Shown here: positions 37,351 through 48,148 of the stretch, piece by piece
Layout: every line of letters begins with the position of its first letter
Position numbering within the stretch: position 1 is the first letter of the stretch
Assembly (NCBI GenBank): GCA_021730165.1
Contig: CP072535.1
Location: 885,798-949,797, forward strand
Length of the DNA: 64,000 bases
Direction of reading: 5' to 3'
Origin: Candidatus Vesicomyidisocius sp. Pext_18_S21
GTDB taxonomy: Bacteria > Pseudomonadota > Gammaproteobacteria > PS1 > Pseudothioglobaceae
The notes under the pieces: model-generated
Told to the model about the DNA's origin: nothing
The model's input: the letters and a program-made list of their open reading frames with translations, nothing else
The model's database searches: none
Made by a program: the position numbers and the translations under genes

Positions 37351-37641
37351 TCAAAGATTTTTTGCTGATTTGACAGCAATATCTCTTCCACGAATTGAAG
37401 GATCTTTAAACTCTTTAACAAGCTGCTTAACACGATCAGAAATTTGAGCACCTTTTGATGTCCAATATGCTAACCTAGCTTCTTCGATAATAAGCCTAAC
37501 TTCTTGTCCATGAGTAACTGGATTAAAATATCCAAGTCGCTCAATATAGGCGCTATCTCTACGCCTTCTAGAGTCTGTTGCCACAATTGAATAAAAAGGT
37601 TTTTTCTTGGCTCCACCCCGAGCTAATCTAATTTTAACCAT
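37351..37641 (-). CDS. rpsP: 30S ribosomal protein S16
   Basis: Ribosomal protein of the 30S body. The 96-residue protein has the S16 N-terminus [20 protein letters not shown] (20 residues), [19 protein letters not shown] and a short C-terminal extension compared with the E. coli 82-residue protein. First gene of an rpsP-rimM pair. A strong hairpin lies just upstream, between it and purB. Confidence 0.96.
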   Translation of the reverse strand: MVKIRLARGGAKKKPFYSIVATDSRRRRDSAYIERLGYFNPVTHGQEVRLIIEEARLAYWTSKGAQISDRVKQLVKEFKDPSIRGRDIAVKSAKNL

Positions 37642-37669
37642 GTTTTTTATTCCTAATTTATATCATATA

Positions 37670-37703
37670 ATATATTCTTATACATTATGGTATAAGAATA
37701 TAT
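37670..37703 (-). terminator. Perfect 14 bp hairpin between purB and rpsP
   Basis: Arms ATATATTCTTATAC and GTATAAGAATATAT with a 6-nt loop, 2 bp beyond the purB stop. Its position fits purB termination or transcript processing before rpsP; it lacks the GC-rich stem and T-run of a classic intrinsic terminator. Confidence 0.5.
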
Positions 37704-37705
37704 CA

Positions 37706-39091
<1,386 letters not shown>

Positions 39092-39161
39092 TTAATATAA
39101 AATCAAATGTTAATCATATGAAAAAATAAGATTATGATATAAAAAAAGATACATAAATAAA

Positions 39162-41789
39162 ATGATAAAATTATACGCTTTATTGTTTTATATGAGAACC
39201 CAGATGAAATCTGTATACCTTAAACATATTAATAAACGCCAACAAAATAATTTACCGCCAATTGCCTTAAATATACAACAAACTGAATCAGTAATTAAGC
39301 ATTTAATCAAAGGTGATCATTCACCATTTTATCTTGATTTACTCACCCATCAGATACCACCTGGTGTTGATGAATCTTCTTATATAAAGGCCAATTTTTT
39401 AAGTAGCGTTTCCAAGGGAGATCAATCTTGTCATAGTATTTCTCAGGTGCATGCTACTTTTCTATTAGGTACTATGATGGGTGGTTATAACATTAAGCCT
39501 TTAATTGAACTATTGGATATTGATACTACAAGAGAAAATGCACAAATAGCACTAGCAAGTACCTTATTAATTTATGAGGCATATCAGACTATTATGGATA
39601 AATCTCAAACTAATTTTTACGCTAAAAACGTTGTACAAAGTTGGGCAGATGCAGAATGGTTTAACAAAAAAACACCCTTATCTGACAAAATTAAATTAAC
39701 AGTTTTTCGTGTGAAAGGTGAAGTTAATACAGATGATTTATCACCTGCAACTCAAGCTTGGTCACGCCCAGATATTCCTTTACATGCACAATCTATGTTA
39801 ATTAAAAAAATGAATAACCCGCTTAATACGATTAAAAAACTAAAACAAAAAGGCCTACCATTAGTCTTTGTAGGTGATATTGTTGGAACAGGATCTTCAC
39901 GAAAATCTGCTATTAACTCAATACTTTGGCACATTGGTCATGATATTAATTACATACCTAATAAACGAAGTGGTGGTATTATATTGGGTGGTAAAATTGC
40001 ACCAATATTTTTTAATACCGCACAAGATTCTGGAGCGTTACCAATTGAGTGCGAGGTTGGTAAAATGCGAATGGGTGATAAAATAACAATTTATCCATTT
40101 GAAGGAAAAATTACTAATAGCAAAGATGAGATCATTTCAACTTTTGTCATCTCACCAACTACACTGCCTGATGAAGTACGTGCAGGTGGTAGAATTCCAC
40201 TTATTATTGGCAGGGGGTTAACTGATAAGACTCGTCAAGACCTTGACTTACCTATCTCAAATACTTTTTTACGACCACAAGCACTACGTAAAAGTACAGA
40301 AGAACAAAGCATTAGCCAAAGTCATACTGGTTACACGCTAGCACAAAAAATTGTTGGTAAAGCTTGTGGGGTAAATGGCATTTATCCAGGTACTTATTGC
40401 GAACCACGCATGTCTAGCGTAGGTTCACAAGACACTACAGGTGCAATGACACGTGATGAACTAAAAGAATTGGCTTGCCTTAAATTTTCAGCAGATTTAG
40501 TCATGCAAAGTTTTTGTCATACAGCTGCTTATCCTAAACCTATTGATTTAGAATTGCAACAATCATTACCTAATTTTATGCACTCACGTGGTGGTATATC
40601 ACTAAGGCCAGGTGATGGAATTATCCACTCATGGCTTAATCGTATGCTATTACCTGATACAGTAGGAACAGGTGGTGACTCTCATACACGCTTTCCTATT
40701 GGTATTAGTTTTCCAGCTGGATCTGGACTAGTTGCCTTTAGCGCTTCAATTGGCGTGTTACCACTCAATATGCCTGAATCTATCTTGGTACGTTTTACCG
40801 GCACAATGCAATCAGGCATTACCTTAAGGGACCTAGTAAATGCAATCCCATACACAGCTATACAAAGAAACCTACTAACCATTGATAAATCTAACAAAAA
40901 AAATATTTTCTCAGGTCGTATCCTAGAAATTGAAGGGCTGAACGATTTAAAAGTAGAACAAGCATTCGAGCTAGCCGATTCCTCAGCTGAGCGTTCTGCT
41001 AATGGTTGTACTATTAAACTAAATAAAGAACCTGTTATAGAATACTTAAGATCTAATATTGCTTTATTATCTTCAATGATTAATAAAGGCTATGAAAATA
41101 AAAAAACTATCGCTAGACGCATTCAAGCAATACAAAAATGGCTGGAAGAACCAGAACTACTAATAGCAGATTCAAATTGTGAATATAATTCCATTATTGA
41201 AATCAATCTTGATGAAATAAAAGAACCAATCTTGGCATGTCCAAATGACCCGGATGATGTCAAACTACTCTCAGAACTAGCTAACACCAAAATTGATGAA
41301 GTCTTTATTGGTTCTTGTATGACTAATATTGGTCATTTTAGAATGGCTGCGCAATTATTAAAAGATGAATTAAATCTAGCAACTGAATTATGGATCGCGC
41401 CGCCCACTCGAATGGATAAAGCGCAACTTAAAAAAGAAGGTGTATATGATATATTTAATAAACTAACTAAACACATCGAAATTCCCGGCTGTTCTTTATG
41501 TATGGGCAACCAAGCGCGAGTTAAAAACAATGCCACAGTTGTATCTACCTCAACACGTAACTTCCCTAATCGCTTAGGAAATAATACAAACGTTTACTTA
41601 TCTTCTGCTGAAGTGGCAACAATTACTGCAAAACTAGGATACATCCCAACAAACATAGAATATCAACAAGCAATAAAGAACATTAAGCCAATAAAAAAAC
41701 AAATTTATCAAAATTTAGATTTTGATAAATTAGAAGAATATAAAGACGAGATAAATAACCTATCACTAAAAAACATCTTAAACGCATAA
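39162..41789 (+). CDS. acnB: Aconitate hydratase B
   Basis: TCA-cycle [4Fe-4S] enzyme, citrate to isocitrate. The 875-residue protein has the AcnB-specific N-terminal HEAT-like domain, the swivel domain near the N-terminal third (GDIVGTGSSRKSA, GGKIAPIFFNT), SVGSQDTTGAMTRDELK, GTGGDSHTRFPIG, and cluster cysteines in FIGSCMTNIGHF and PGCSLCMGNQ. The family start aligns with an internal ATG at 39204 (MKSVYLKHINKRQ); ATGs at 39162 and 39192 would add 14 or 4 residues. Stands alone. Confidence 0.96.
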   Translation: MIKLYALLFYMRTQMKSVYLKHINKRQQNNLPPIALNIQQTESVIKHLIKGDHSPFYLDLLTHQIPPGVDESSYIKANFLSSVSKGDQSCHSISQVHATFLLGTMMGGYNIKPLIELLDIDTTRENAQIALASTLLIYEAYQTIMDKSQTNFYAKNVVQSWADAEWFNKKTPLSDKIKLTVFRVKGEVNTDDLSPATQAWSRPDIPLHAQSMLIKKMNNPLNTIKKLKQKGLPLVFVGDIVGTGSSRKSAINSILWHIGHDINYIPNKRSGGIILGGKIAPIFFNTAQDSGALPIECEVGKMRMGDKITIYPFEGKITNSKDEIISTFVISPTTLPDEVRAGGRIPLIIGRGLTDKTRQDLDLPISNTFLRPQALRKSTEEQSISQSHTGYTLAQKIVGKACGVNGIYPGTYCEPRMSSVGSQDTTGAMTRDELKELACLKFSADLVMQSFCHTAAYPKPIDLELQQSLPNFMHSRGGISLRPGDGIIHSWLNRMLLPDTVGTGGDSHTRFPIGISFPAGSGLVAFSASIGVLPLNMPESILVRFTGTMQSGITLRDLVNAIPYTAIQRNLLTIDKSNKKNIFSGRILEIEGLNDLKVEQAFELADSSAERSANGCTIKLNKEPVIEYLRSNIALLSSMINKGYENKKTIARRIQAIQKWLEEPELLIADSNCEYNSIIEINLDEIKEPILACPNDPDDVKLLSELANTKIDEVFIGSCMTNIGHFRMAAQLLKDELNLATELWIAPPTRMDKAQLKKEGVYDIFNKLTKHIEIPGCSLCMGNQARVKNNATVVSTSTRNFPNRLGNNTNVYLSSAEVATITAKLGYIPTNIEYQQAIKNIKPIKKQIYQNLDFDKLEEYKDEINNLSLKNILNA

Positions 41790-41844
41790 TCAATAAAAAA
41801 ATTCAAAGAATCAAATCTTCTTACTAATATTTGATTAAGAAAAA

Positions 41845-42000
41845 CTACTTAATCTTAAATTCCTTATACATTACGTGTTTTCTAACAACTGGATCAAATT
41901 TTTTAACTTCTACTTTCTCCGGATGGAGACGTTTATTTTTAGTAGCTGTATAAAAATGGCCTGTTTTAGCTGATGACACTAATTTAATTTTCTCTCTCAT
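41845..42000 (-). CDS. rpmG: 50S ribosomal protein L33
   Basis: 51-residue ribosomal protein: [20 protein letters not shown] followed by [20 protein letters not shown] and a [11 protein letters not shown] tail. It lacks the CxxC zinc pairs, so it is the zinc-independent form. Its ATG overlaps the rpmB stop (ATGA), giving the conserved rpmB-rpmG pair. Confidence 0.96.
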   Translation of the reverse strand: MREKIKLVSSAKTGHFYTATKNKRLHPEKVEVKKFDPVVRKHVMYKEFKIK

Positions 42001-42248
42001 AAACTTAACCCCTTAAACTTTCCGCTATGTGTACGAATCTCAGTTAATACAAAGTTAATACCTTTTTTATCAATAATACGAAATCCTTTAGCTGATAACT
42101 TCAACTTAACAAAACGATTCTCACTTTCTACCCAGAAACGATGTTTATGAAGATTTGGATAAAAACGACGACGCGTTCTATTATTCGCATGAGATACATT
42201 ATTACCACTAATTGGTCGCTTACCTGTAACCATACATACCTTTGCCAT
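41997..42248 (-). CDS. rpmB: 50S ribosomal protein L28
   Basis: 83-residue ribosomal protein beginning [20 protein letters not shown] with [13 protein letters not shown] and the C-terminal [16 protein letters not shown] region. Length is close to E. coli (78). First gene of the rpmB-rpmG pair, transcribed leftwards away from tRNA-Ser. Confidence 0.96.
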   Translation of the reverse strand: MAKVCMVTGKRPISGNNVSHANNRTRRRFYPNLHKHRFWVESENRFVKLKLSAKGFRIIDKKGINFVLTEIRTHSGKFKGLSL

Positions 42249-42331
42249 AACTAAACATCCAAAAATCTAAAAGATAGAAATTATATCTTAAAATTATTCA
42301 ACTTTCAAAGCTAAATTATACAAAAAATCTA

Positions 42332-42360
42332 TTTACTATTAACCCAACAGACGGTATCAT
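42332..42360 (+). promoter_or_regulatory. Sigma-70-type promoter for tRNA-Ser
   Basis: -35 TTTACT (42332-42337), 17 bp spacer and -10 TATCAT (42355-42360), matching consensus at 4/6 and 5/6. The -10 ends 11 bp before the tRNA, so transcription would begin almost at the mature 5' end. Confidence 0.6.
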
Positions 42361-42371
42361 ACACTGATATT

Positions 42372-42461
42372 GGAGGGATGGCAGAGTGGCTAAATGCACC
42401 GGTCTTGAAAACCGGCAAGGGCTAATACCCTTCTAGGGTTCAAATCCCTATCCCTCTACCA
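42372..42461 (+). tRNA. tRNA-Ser (UGA anticodon)
   Basis: 90-nt class II tRNA with encoded CCA. Acceptor GGAGGGA pairs with TCCCTCT (first pair is a G-U wobble); the anticodon stem CCGGT/ACCGG holds the CTTGAAA loop with anticodon TGA; a long variable arm (AAGGGCTAATACCCTT) and GGTTCAAATCC T arm follow. The discriminator base is A. Confidence 0.96.
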
Positions 42462-42939
42462 TGATAACATGTAACACACTACTCACTAAATATTAAGATA
42501 ATATTTATTTAATCTTAATAGAAAAACCTTTTATTAACTATTTTTTCCAAAAAGTTTACCAAGTACCGCATATAAATATCAATAGTACCTAATAAATACC
42601 ATAAAATTTGCTTTTATGAAGCAAATTTTATTAAATTATTTTGCATTAATATTATAGAAAAGATATATTAAAAGTATAATTCTTATTATACGTTTAGTAA
42701 CATTCATATAAATCTATTAGATTATCTCTTCTAGTAAAACAAATTTACATACACTGAGGATAAAGACAAAAACAAATATTTACCAACAAAACAATATTTT
42801 TCTTATGCATTATAATTTAAACATTAAATATACTTGACACCATAGCTTATATTAAGTTTAAATTACAAAAAACGATAGTCCTTAATCTAAAAATAGAATT
42901 ATAGCTGAAAAAAATAATAGTCAACATTTTAAACCATAA
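42462..42939. other. Gene-free stretch between tRNA-Ser and pyrE
   Basis: 478 bp between convergent units. Contains a weak inverted repeat at 42492-42519 (arms ATTAAGAT/ATCTTAAT) and a stronger perfect hairpin at 42601-42631. No gene seen. Confidence 0.5.
42601..42631. terminator. Perfect 13 bp hairpin between convergent tRNA-Ser and pyrE
   Basis: Arms ATAAAATTTGCTT and AAGCAAATTTTAT with a TTATG loop; T-rich on one side and A-rich on the other, so it could terminate from either direction. Confidence 0.45.
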
Positions 42940-43563
42940 TTATCTATGTACTTCAATACGATCAATTAACGCATGATTATTGCCTTGTTTTAGATAATCA
43001 ACCACATTCGATAAATTAATAATATTGAATACTGGAATACCAAAATTATGCTCAACTTCCTGAACAGCAAATTGTCCATTCTTACCTTTTTCTTGGCGAT
43101 CAACTGCCACAATCACACCTTTAACAGTAGCGCCATTTGCTTTAATAATATCCACTGCCTCATGAATGGCGGTACCTGCTGTGATGACGTCATCAATAAT
43201 CAAGATATTACCTTCAAGTGGATGGCCAACAATACCCCCGCCTTCTCCATAACTCTTTATTTCTTTACGATTAAAACTATAAGACACATCTTTATTAAAA
43301 CTATCATTAAATGCCACAGCTGCTGCTGTTACTAATGGAATACCTTTGTAAGATGGACCAAACAAAACATCAAAATCTAAGCCACTATTCTCAATCGCTA
43401 TAGCGTAGAATTTTCCTAATTGAGAAAGAGACTTCCCAGTATTAAATACTCCAATATTAAAGAAATAAGGACTAATTCGACCAGATTTTAAGGTGAAATT
43501 ACCAAACTTAAGCGCACCACTATTCAACATAAACTCTACAAAGTCTTCTTGATACTGTTCCAT
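42940..43563 (-). CDS. pyrE: Orotate phosphoribosyltransferase
   Basis: Converts orotate and PRPP to OMP in pyrimidine synthesis. The 207-residue protein has the type I PRTase motif [18 protein letters not shown] (18 residues), [11 protein letters not shown] for the substrate, and the catalytic loop [14 protein letters not shown]. Length matches E. coli (213). Divergent from xth with only 25 bp between the start codons. Confidence 0.96.
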   Translation of the reverse strand: MEQYQEDFVEFMLNSGALKFGNFTLKSGRISPYFFNIGVFNTGKSLSQLGKFYAIAIENSGLDFDVLFGPSYKGIPLVTAAAVAFNDSFNKDVSYSFNRKEIKSYGEGGGIVGHPLEGNILIIDDVITAGTAIHEAVDIIKANGATVKGVIVAVDRQEKGKNGQFAVQEVEHNFGIPVFNIINLSNVVDYLKQGNNHALIDRIEVHR

Positions 43564-43588
43564 CTAATTTTCCTATAAAATTATTCCG

Positions 43589-44359
43589 ATGATAAGAATT
43601 ATAACAACGAATGTTAATGGAATTCGTGCCGCTGAAAGAAAAGGTTTTTTAAATTGGATAAAAACTCAAAATGCAGACGTAGTTTGTCTGCAAGAAATCA
43701 AGGCAAAAGAATACCAATTAGATGAACGGTTTTATCCAGAAGAATACCATTGCTATTATCAACCTGCCGAAAAAAAGGGCTATTCTGGTACGACAATTTT
43801 TACCAAACAAACGCCCATTCAAGTCATTAAAGAAAGTCCATGGAAAGATATTAATTTTGAAGGACGATTTATTCAAGTTAACTTTAAAAATTTTTCAGTT
43901 ATTTCAATTTATATACATTCAGGTAGTGCTAAACAAGCACGCCAAGATTTAAAAATGGAATTTTTAACTGAACGATTTATGCCTTATTTACAAGAGCTTA
44001 AGATAAGTGGACGTAAGATAATTATTTGTGGTGATATGAATATTGTACACCAAGAAAGAGATATCAAGAATTGGAAAGCCAATCAAAAAAATTCAGGCTG
44101 CTTACCAGAAGAACGTGCTTGGTTGGATAAGTTATTTTTTAAAGTTGGTTTTATTGATGGATTTCGTGAAGTCAATCAAGAAGATAAGCAATATACTTGG
44201 TGGAGTAATCGAGGACAAGCATGGGCGAATAATATCGGTTGGCGTATTGATTATCAAATTCTCACTCCAAATCTCAAAGGTAAAGTTAAAAATGCTAGTA
44301 TTTATAAAAATAAGCGTTTTTCAGACCATGCACCAATTATTATAGATTATCAACTATGA
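43589..44359 (+). CDS. xth: Exodeoxyribonuclease III
   Basis: AP endonuclease/3'-5' exonuclease of base-excision repair. The 256-residue protein has the metal ligand in CLQEIKA (Glu36), YSGTTIF, SVYIHSG-like SIYIHSG, CGDMNIVHQERDI, and the catalytic SDHAPI near the end. Shares a 25 bp divergent junction with pyrE. Retention of a repair gene is notable in a reduced genome. Confidence 0.95.
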   Translation: MIRIITTNVNGIRAAERKGFLNWIKTQNADVVCLQEIKAKEYQLDERFYPEEYHCYYQPAEKKGYSGTTIFTKQTPIQVIKESPWKDINFEGRFIQVNFKNFSVISIYIHSGSAKQARQDLKMEFLTERFMPYLQELKISGRKIIICGDMNIVHQERDIKNWKANQKNSGCLPEERAWLDKLFFKVGFIDGFREVNQEDKQYTWWSNRGQAWANNIGWRIDYQILTPNLKGKVKNASIYKNKRFSDHAPIIIDYQL

Positions 44360-44556
44360 CAACGACAATAATCACAAATCTGCATCAAATACATCATTTC
44401 TAATAGTTTAAATAAGATAAATAAACAAAAAACGATAAAAATAAGGCACTCTAATTCAACACTAACTATTCTTGCCACATTTAAACTTTGAGCATTTCTA
44501 AATACTGGATTACTTGGAAAAGTAATTAGTGTTAAATACCGGTTAGTTACATTAAT
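44350..44556 (-). other. Open frame with membrane segment and Cys-rich tail, no canonical start
   Basis: Minus-strand frame of 68 codons ending at 44350-44352, overlapping the xth 3' end by 10 bp. The reading includes NPVFRNAQSLNVARIVSVEL, a hydrophobic helix CLIFIVFCLFILF and the tail CDYCRCHS. No ATG/GTG/TTG is present before the helix. I do not recognise it. It may be the 3' remnant of a lost gene or chance. The rest of the 44360-44933 gap shows nothing. Confidence 0.25.
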
Positions 44557-44933
44557 TTATTCAAAATTATCAACTCTTTTGATTAATTAGACATAAAAAT
44601 TTATAAAATGAGTCTCTTTCTACCAAAGAAAGACAGAACCTTAATTTTAACATAAGCTTAAATATTCTATTCATCCTATTATCATTAAGATAATTTTATC
44701 TTATTTATTCTAGGTACAAAATAAAGTCATGATAATAAACAGAAAACTATTTTCTGGTTTAAGACTTACAAATATACCATACATCACTTAACTTTCAAAC
44801 GGTAAAATACCAGTTTTTATAATAAATAACTGTTATAAAATATTTATTCCTTTAGATTTTTTTTAATAAGTTTTTTTATTTTAATTTACTTGGTAATAAT
44901 CCACTAAATACTATTTATATTTATGCTAATATT

Positions 44934-45588
44934 TTGATAAATCAAATAAGAAAAATTAAAAATTTTGTACGTCATCCTGGCAGATTAACTCTAAGTCAAG
45001 AAATAGGGCTAACTAAGTTTTGGACAGATCATGGAATAGATTTACCAAAAGGCAAAATTGATTTATAAGTTGGTTTTGGCAATGGCAGATAGTTTGCTGA
45101 AAATGGCAATTAATGCACCTGATAGAATTTTTTTGGGTATTAAAGTGTATGAAGCAGGCATTGGTCAGTTAATTAATAAGGCGCACAAATACCAATTAAA
45201 CAATCTTAAAATAATTAAAGAAGATGCTGTTAAAATATTAACAAATCATATAGAAGATAATAATTTTAATCTCTTTCAACTGTTTTTCCCTGAGTCATGG
45301 CATAAAAAAAAGCATTTTAAACGTCGATTAGTACAAACTGATTTTTTAAATTTATTATCACATAAAATGATTAAAAGTGGAAAAATTCATATAATAACTG
45401 ACTGGAAACATTACGCTATTCATATGATGACAGTCTTAGAAAATCACCCTAACTTTAAAAACACACAGAATGCTCCTATCTATTCACCGAGACCTAAACA
45501 TCAACCTATTACTATTACCAAGTTTGAACAACGAAGTCATAGACTTGGATATGATGTTTGGAATTTAATCTTTATAAACGAGAAATAA
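44934..45588 (+). pseudogene. trmB: trmB pseudogene (tRNA m7G46 methyltransferase)
   Basis: N-terminal piece reads IRKIKNFVRHPGRLTLSQEI then LPKGKIDL, followed by an in-frame TAA at 45066-45068. The SAM motif continues as VGFGNG in that frame, then a +1 shift near 45084-45088 moves to the frame encoding DSLLKMAINAPDRIFLGIKV, and the remaining 165 or so residues are intact (LFFPESWHKKKHFKRRLVQ, TKFEQRSHRLG). About 12-14 residues normally present between the two N-terminal parts are also missing, and no good start codon precedes IRKIKNF. The downstream 176-codon open frame (45058-45588) would lack the SAM-binding N-terminus. Confidence 0.88.
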
Positions 45589-45589
45589 T

Positions 45590-46042
45590 ATGATTTTTCC
45601 AATATTTATAGTAGTGACTCTGCTTGAAATTTATGTACTCGCCTCAGTAGGTGCTGCTATTGGTGGTTTTTCAACAGTTTTATTAGTCATCATTACAGCG
45701 TTTATTGGCTTTTTTTTATTAAAACAACAAGGTTATTCGACAATAGCTAAAGCACAAAATACAATCTCAAATAGTCAAACTTCTACCCTTGCAAGGCTTG
45801 AAGGTGTAGTAATTGTGGTATCTGGTGTATTGTTATTAACCCCTGGGTTTATTACTGATACAATTGGTCTCTTTGGTCTATTACCATTTTCTAGGTCTTA
45901 TTTTATTAACCGAATTTTAGAAAAAAATGCAAAAAAAATATTTAACAACAATCACTCTGGTTTTATTCATAAAACCCAAAAAACTCAACCTAAACAACGT
46001 AATGAAAAAAATACCATTGAAGGTGAGTTTTGGGAGGATTAA
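45590..46042 (+). CDS. fxsA: FxsA family membrane protein
   Basis: Inner-membrane protein whose E. coli homolog suppresses phage F exclusion when overproduced; normal role unknown. The 150-residue protein has two N-terminal membrane segments (about 1-46), the conserved KQQGYSTIAKAQ after them, a third segment with GVLLLTPGFITDTIGL, and a polar tail. It starts 1 bp after the trmB remnant's stop and its 3' end overlaps folC. Confidence 0.92.
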   Translation: MIFPIFIVVTLLEIYVLASVGAAIGGFSTVLLVIITAFIGFFLLKQQGYSTIAKAQNTISNSQTSTLARLEGVVIVVSGVLLLTPGFITDTIGLFGLLPFSRSYFINRILEKNAKKIFNNNHSGFIHKTQKTQPKQRNEKNTIEGEFWED

Positions 46043-47244
46043 ACACTCTTAATGACTGGTTAAATTACCAAGAAAACTTACATTTCAAGAAAATTGACTT
46101 AGGGTTAGAACGTGTTACAAAAGTTTATAAAAAACTTTTTCCAAAAGGCGTACTTTTTCAAGTAATTACAGTTGCTGGTACGAATGGTAAGGGTTCAACC
46201 GTTGCTTTTATTGATAGCATTTACCAACAATCAAACTTTAAAGTGGGAAAATTTAGCTCGCCACACATTCTTAAATACAATGAACGCTTTGTCATTAATG
46301 GTACGCAAGCTACTGATAAGAAAATTTGTTCGGCGTTTAATAAAATAGAGAAAGTTCGAGAAAAAACATCGCTCACTTATTTTGAATTTTCAACACTAGC
46401 TGCTCTGATTATTTTTAAGCTAGAAAAAGTTGATGTGGCTGTATTAGAAGTAGGAATAGGGGGTCGACTTGATTCAGTTAATATTGTTGATAATAACGTT
46501 AGTGTTATTACTAATATTGATATTGATCATGTAGATTATTTAGGGAATACTCGTGAATTAATTGGATTTGAAAAAGCAGGCATTATGCGAAAAAATACAC
46601 CTTGTATTTGTGCTGATATTAATCCACCCACTTCAATTAATCAACATGCCCATAAAATCAAAGCGCAACTAGAATTTGTAAAACAAAGATACACAGGTGA
46701 TATTGGACTAATCAGCAAGCATCAACAACAAAATGCAGCAACAGCAATACTTACTGTACAAAAATTAAATAAAACGTTACCAATAAATACTACTGAAATT
46801 AAAACAGGTATTAAATATGTGAAACTTAATGCTAGATTCCAAATAGAATCTATTCATAATAAAACCTTTATTTTTGATGTTGCACATAATGTAGCTGCCG
46901 TTAAAGTATTATCAGTAGAACTAGCAAAACAAAAATGTCCTACCATTGCTATATTTTCAGCTTTAAAAGATAAAAATATTGGTTCGATGATTAGTAAAAT
47001 TAGTATAATTATAAATCAATGGCTATTAGTACCACTTAACGTTAGCAGAGCAATAAGTATGCAAACACTTAGTAACCAATTTGGTTTAGATCATAATATC
47101 CAAATTTGCAATGATATGCAAGACGCTATTAATCACGTCATTAATGACAAACAATATCAGCGTATTGTTATTTTTGGTTCATTTTATGTTGTAGCTAATG
47201 CATTGAAAATACTTATTCCATTTATGAAAAAAAATAAAGAATAA
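46030..47244 (+). CDS. folC: Dihydrofolate synthase/folylpolyglutamate synthase
   Basis: Adds glutamates to dihydropteroate and folates. The 404-residue protein has the DWLNYQENLHFKKIDLGLER start, P-loop VAGTNGKGST (48-57), KFSSPHILKYNER, the AVLEVGIGGRLDSVNIV region (17 residues) and the late DVAHNVAA motif. The start is TTG at 46030, overlapping the fxsA 3' end by 13 bp, with GAAGGTGAG upstream. Slightly short of the usual 420. accD, its common neighbour, is not adjacent. Confidence 0.94.
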   Translation: MGGLNTLNDWLNYQENLHFKKIDLGLERVTKVYKKLFPKGVLFQVITVAGTNGKGSTVAFIDSIYQQSNFKVGKFSSPHILKYNERFVINGTQATDKKICSAFNKIEKVREKTSLTYFEFSTLAALIIFKLEKVDVAVLEVGIGGRLDSVNIVDNNVSVITNIDIDHVDYLGNTRELIGFEKAGIMRKNTPCICADINPPTSINQHAHKIKAQLEFVKQRYTGDIGLISKHQQQNAATAILTVQKLNKTLPINTTEIKTGIKYVKLNARFQIESIHNKTFIFDVAHNVAAVKVLSVELAKQKCPTIAIFSALKDKNIGSMISKISIIINQWLLVPLNVSRAISMQTLSNQFGLDHNIQICNDMQDAINHVINDKQYQRIVIFGSFYVVANALKILIPFMKKNKE

Positions 47245-47291
47245 ATATTGTAAAATTACAATTAATTACACAATATTTATAGAAGAAATTA

Positions 47292-48137
47292 ATGAACGAG
47301 TTTTTTATAGCTATTTGGAACATAATTGAACGCTTATTTTGGTCAGATTGGATAACTATTGCTATTTTAGCGATATTCCTAGTACTAGGATTTAAGCGTG
47401 GCCTAGCAAAAGAGCTGATTAACTTAGGTTTTTTATTACTAGCAATTCTAATTGCATTTTTATTTTACCAAATATTAGCTACAAGTTCACTTATAATTTG
47501 GCTAATGCTATCACATCAATCTCATTTAACTATCTCATTTGGAATGATTTTTATTTGTATTGTAATTATCAAAAAATTAATTTACAAACTAACACAACTT
47601 TCTTCAACCGTTGATAAGCCTTGTATACTAAATAAACTATTTGCACTAATGGTTCTTTTCACGGCAATTACAATATTTAGCTGGCATCACCTAGATATTG
47701 TAGCTGGATTAGATATTATAAATATACTTATTGATAATAAATATATTCGTATAAGCTTATCATTTATTATTTTATTTAGTTCTATTTTTGGTATTGTTGC
47801 TTTTATATCAAAAGTATTAAACATTTCTATTGACAAAACAAAACCTTGTTTCTTATCATCTTTTTTCGAGAAAATACTTAAAATTTTACAAGTAATAGAC
47901 ATTAAGCTTAATGCAAGAAATATTAACAGCATCCAGAACAGTATATTAGGCTCAATGATAGGATTAATTAAAGCCAACTTAGCAATTTTAATCATAGTGT
48001 TGATATTACAAAATATCAGCTTTATTTCCCAACAATATTATTGGATTGAAACAAATGGTGCTTTAAGAATATTTCAAGATATAGCTTCAAATATCAAACC
48101 TGAATTACAATACTTGATGCTTATTAATAATGAATAA
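47292..48137 (+). CDS. cvpA: CvpA family membrane protein, enlarged
   Basis: Position directly before purF and the opening [28 protein letters not shown] segments ([18 protein letters not shown], then LAKELINLG) identify CvpA, a membrane protein linked to colicin V production and envelope stress. The C-terminal part ([20 protein letters not shown], 20 residues; a tryptophan before the last helix) also fits CvpA. At 281 residues it is about 120 longer than usual: extra hydrophobic segments (about 100-200) sit between the two conserved ends. Precedes purF by 11 bp. Confidence 0.8.
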   Translation: MNEFFIAIWNIIERLFWSDWITIAILAIFLVLGFKRGLAKELINLGFLLLAILIAFLFYQILATSSLIIWLMLSHQSHLTISFGMIFICIVIIKKLIYKLTQLSSTVDKPCILNKLFALMVLFTAITIFSWHHLDIVAGLDIINILIDNKYIRISLSFIILFSSIFGIVAFISKVLNISIDKTKPCFLSSFFEKILKILQVIDIKLNARNINSIQNSILGSMIGLIKANLAILIIVLILQNISFISQQYYWIETNGALRIFQDIASNIKPELQYLMLINNE

Positions 48138-48148
48138 GGATACAACAT

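Noticed and set aside
45058-45588. Treating the 176-codon frame as an intact gene
   Set aside because: It is the C-terminal part of TrmB without its SAM-binding N-terminus, which lies in another frame upstream with a stop.
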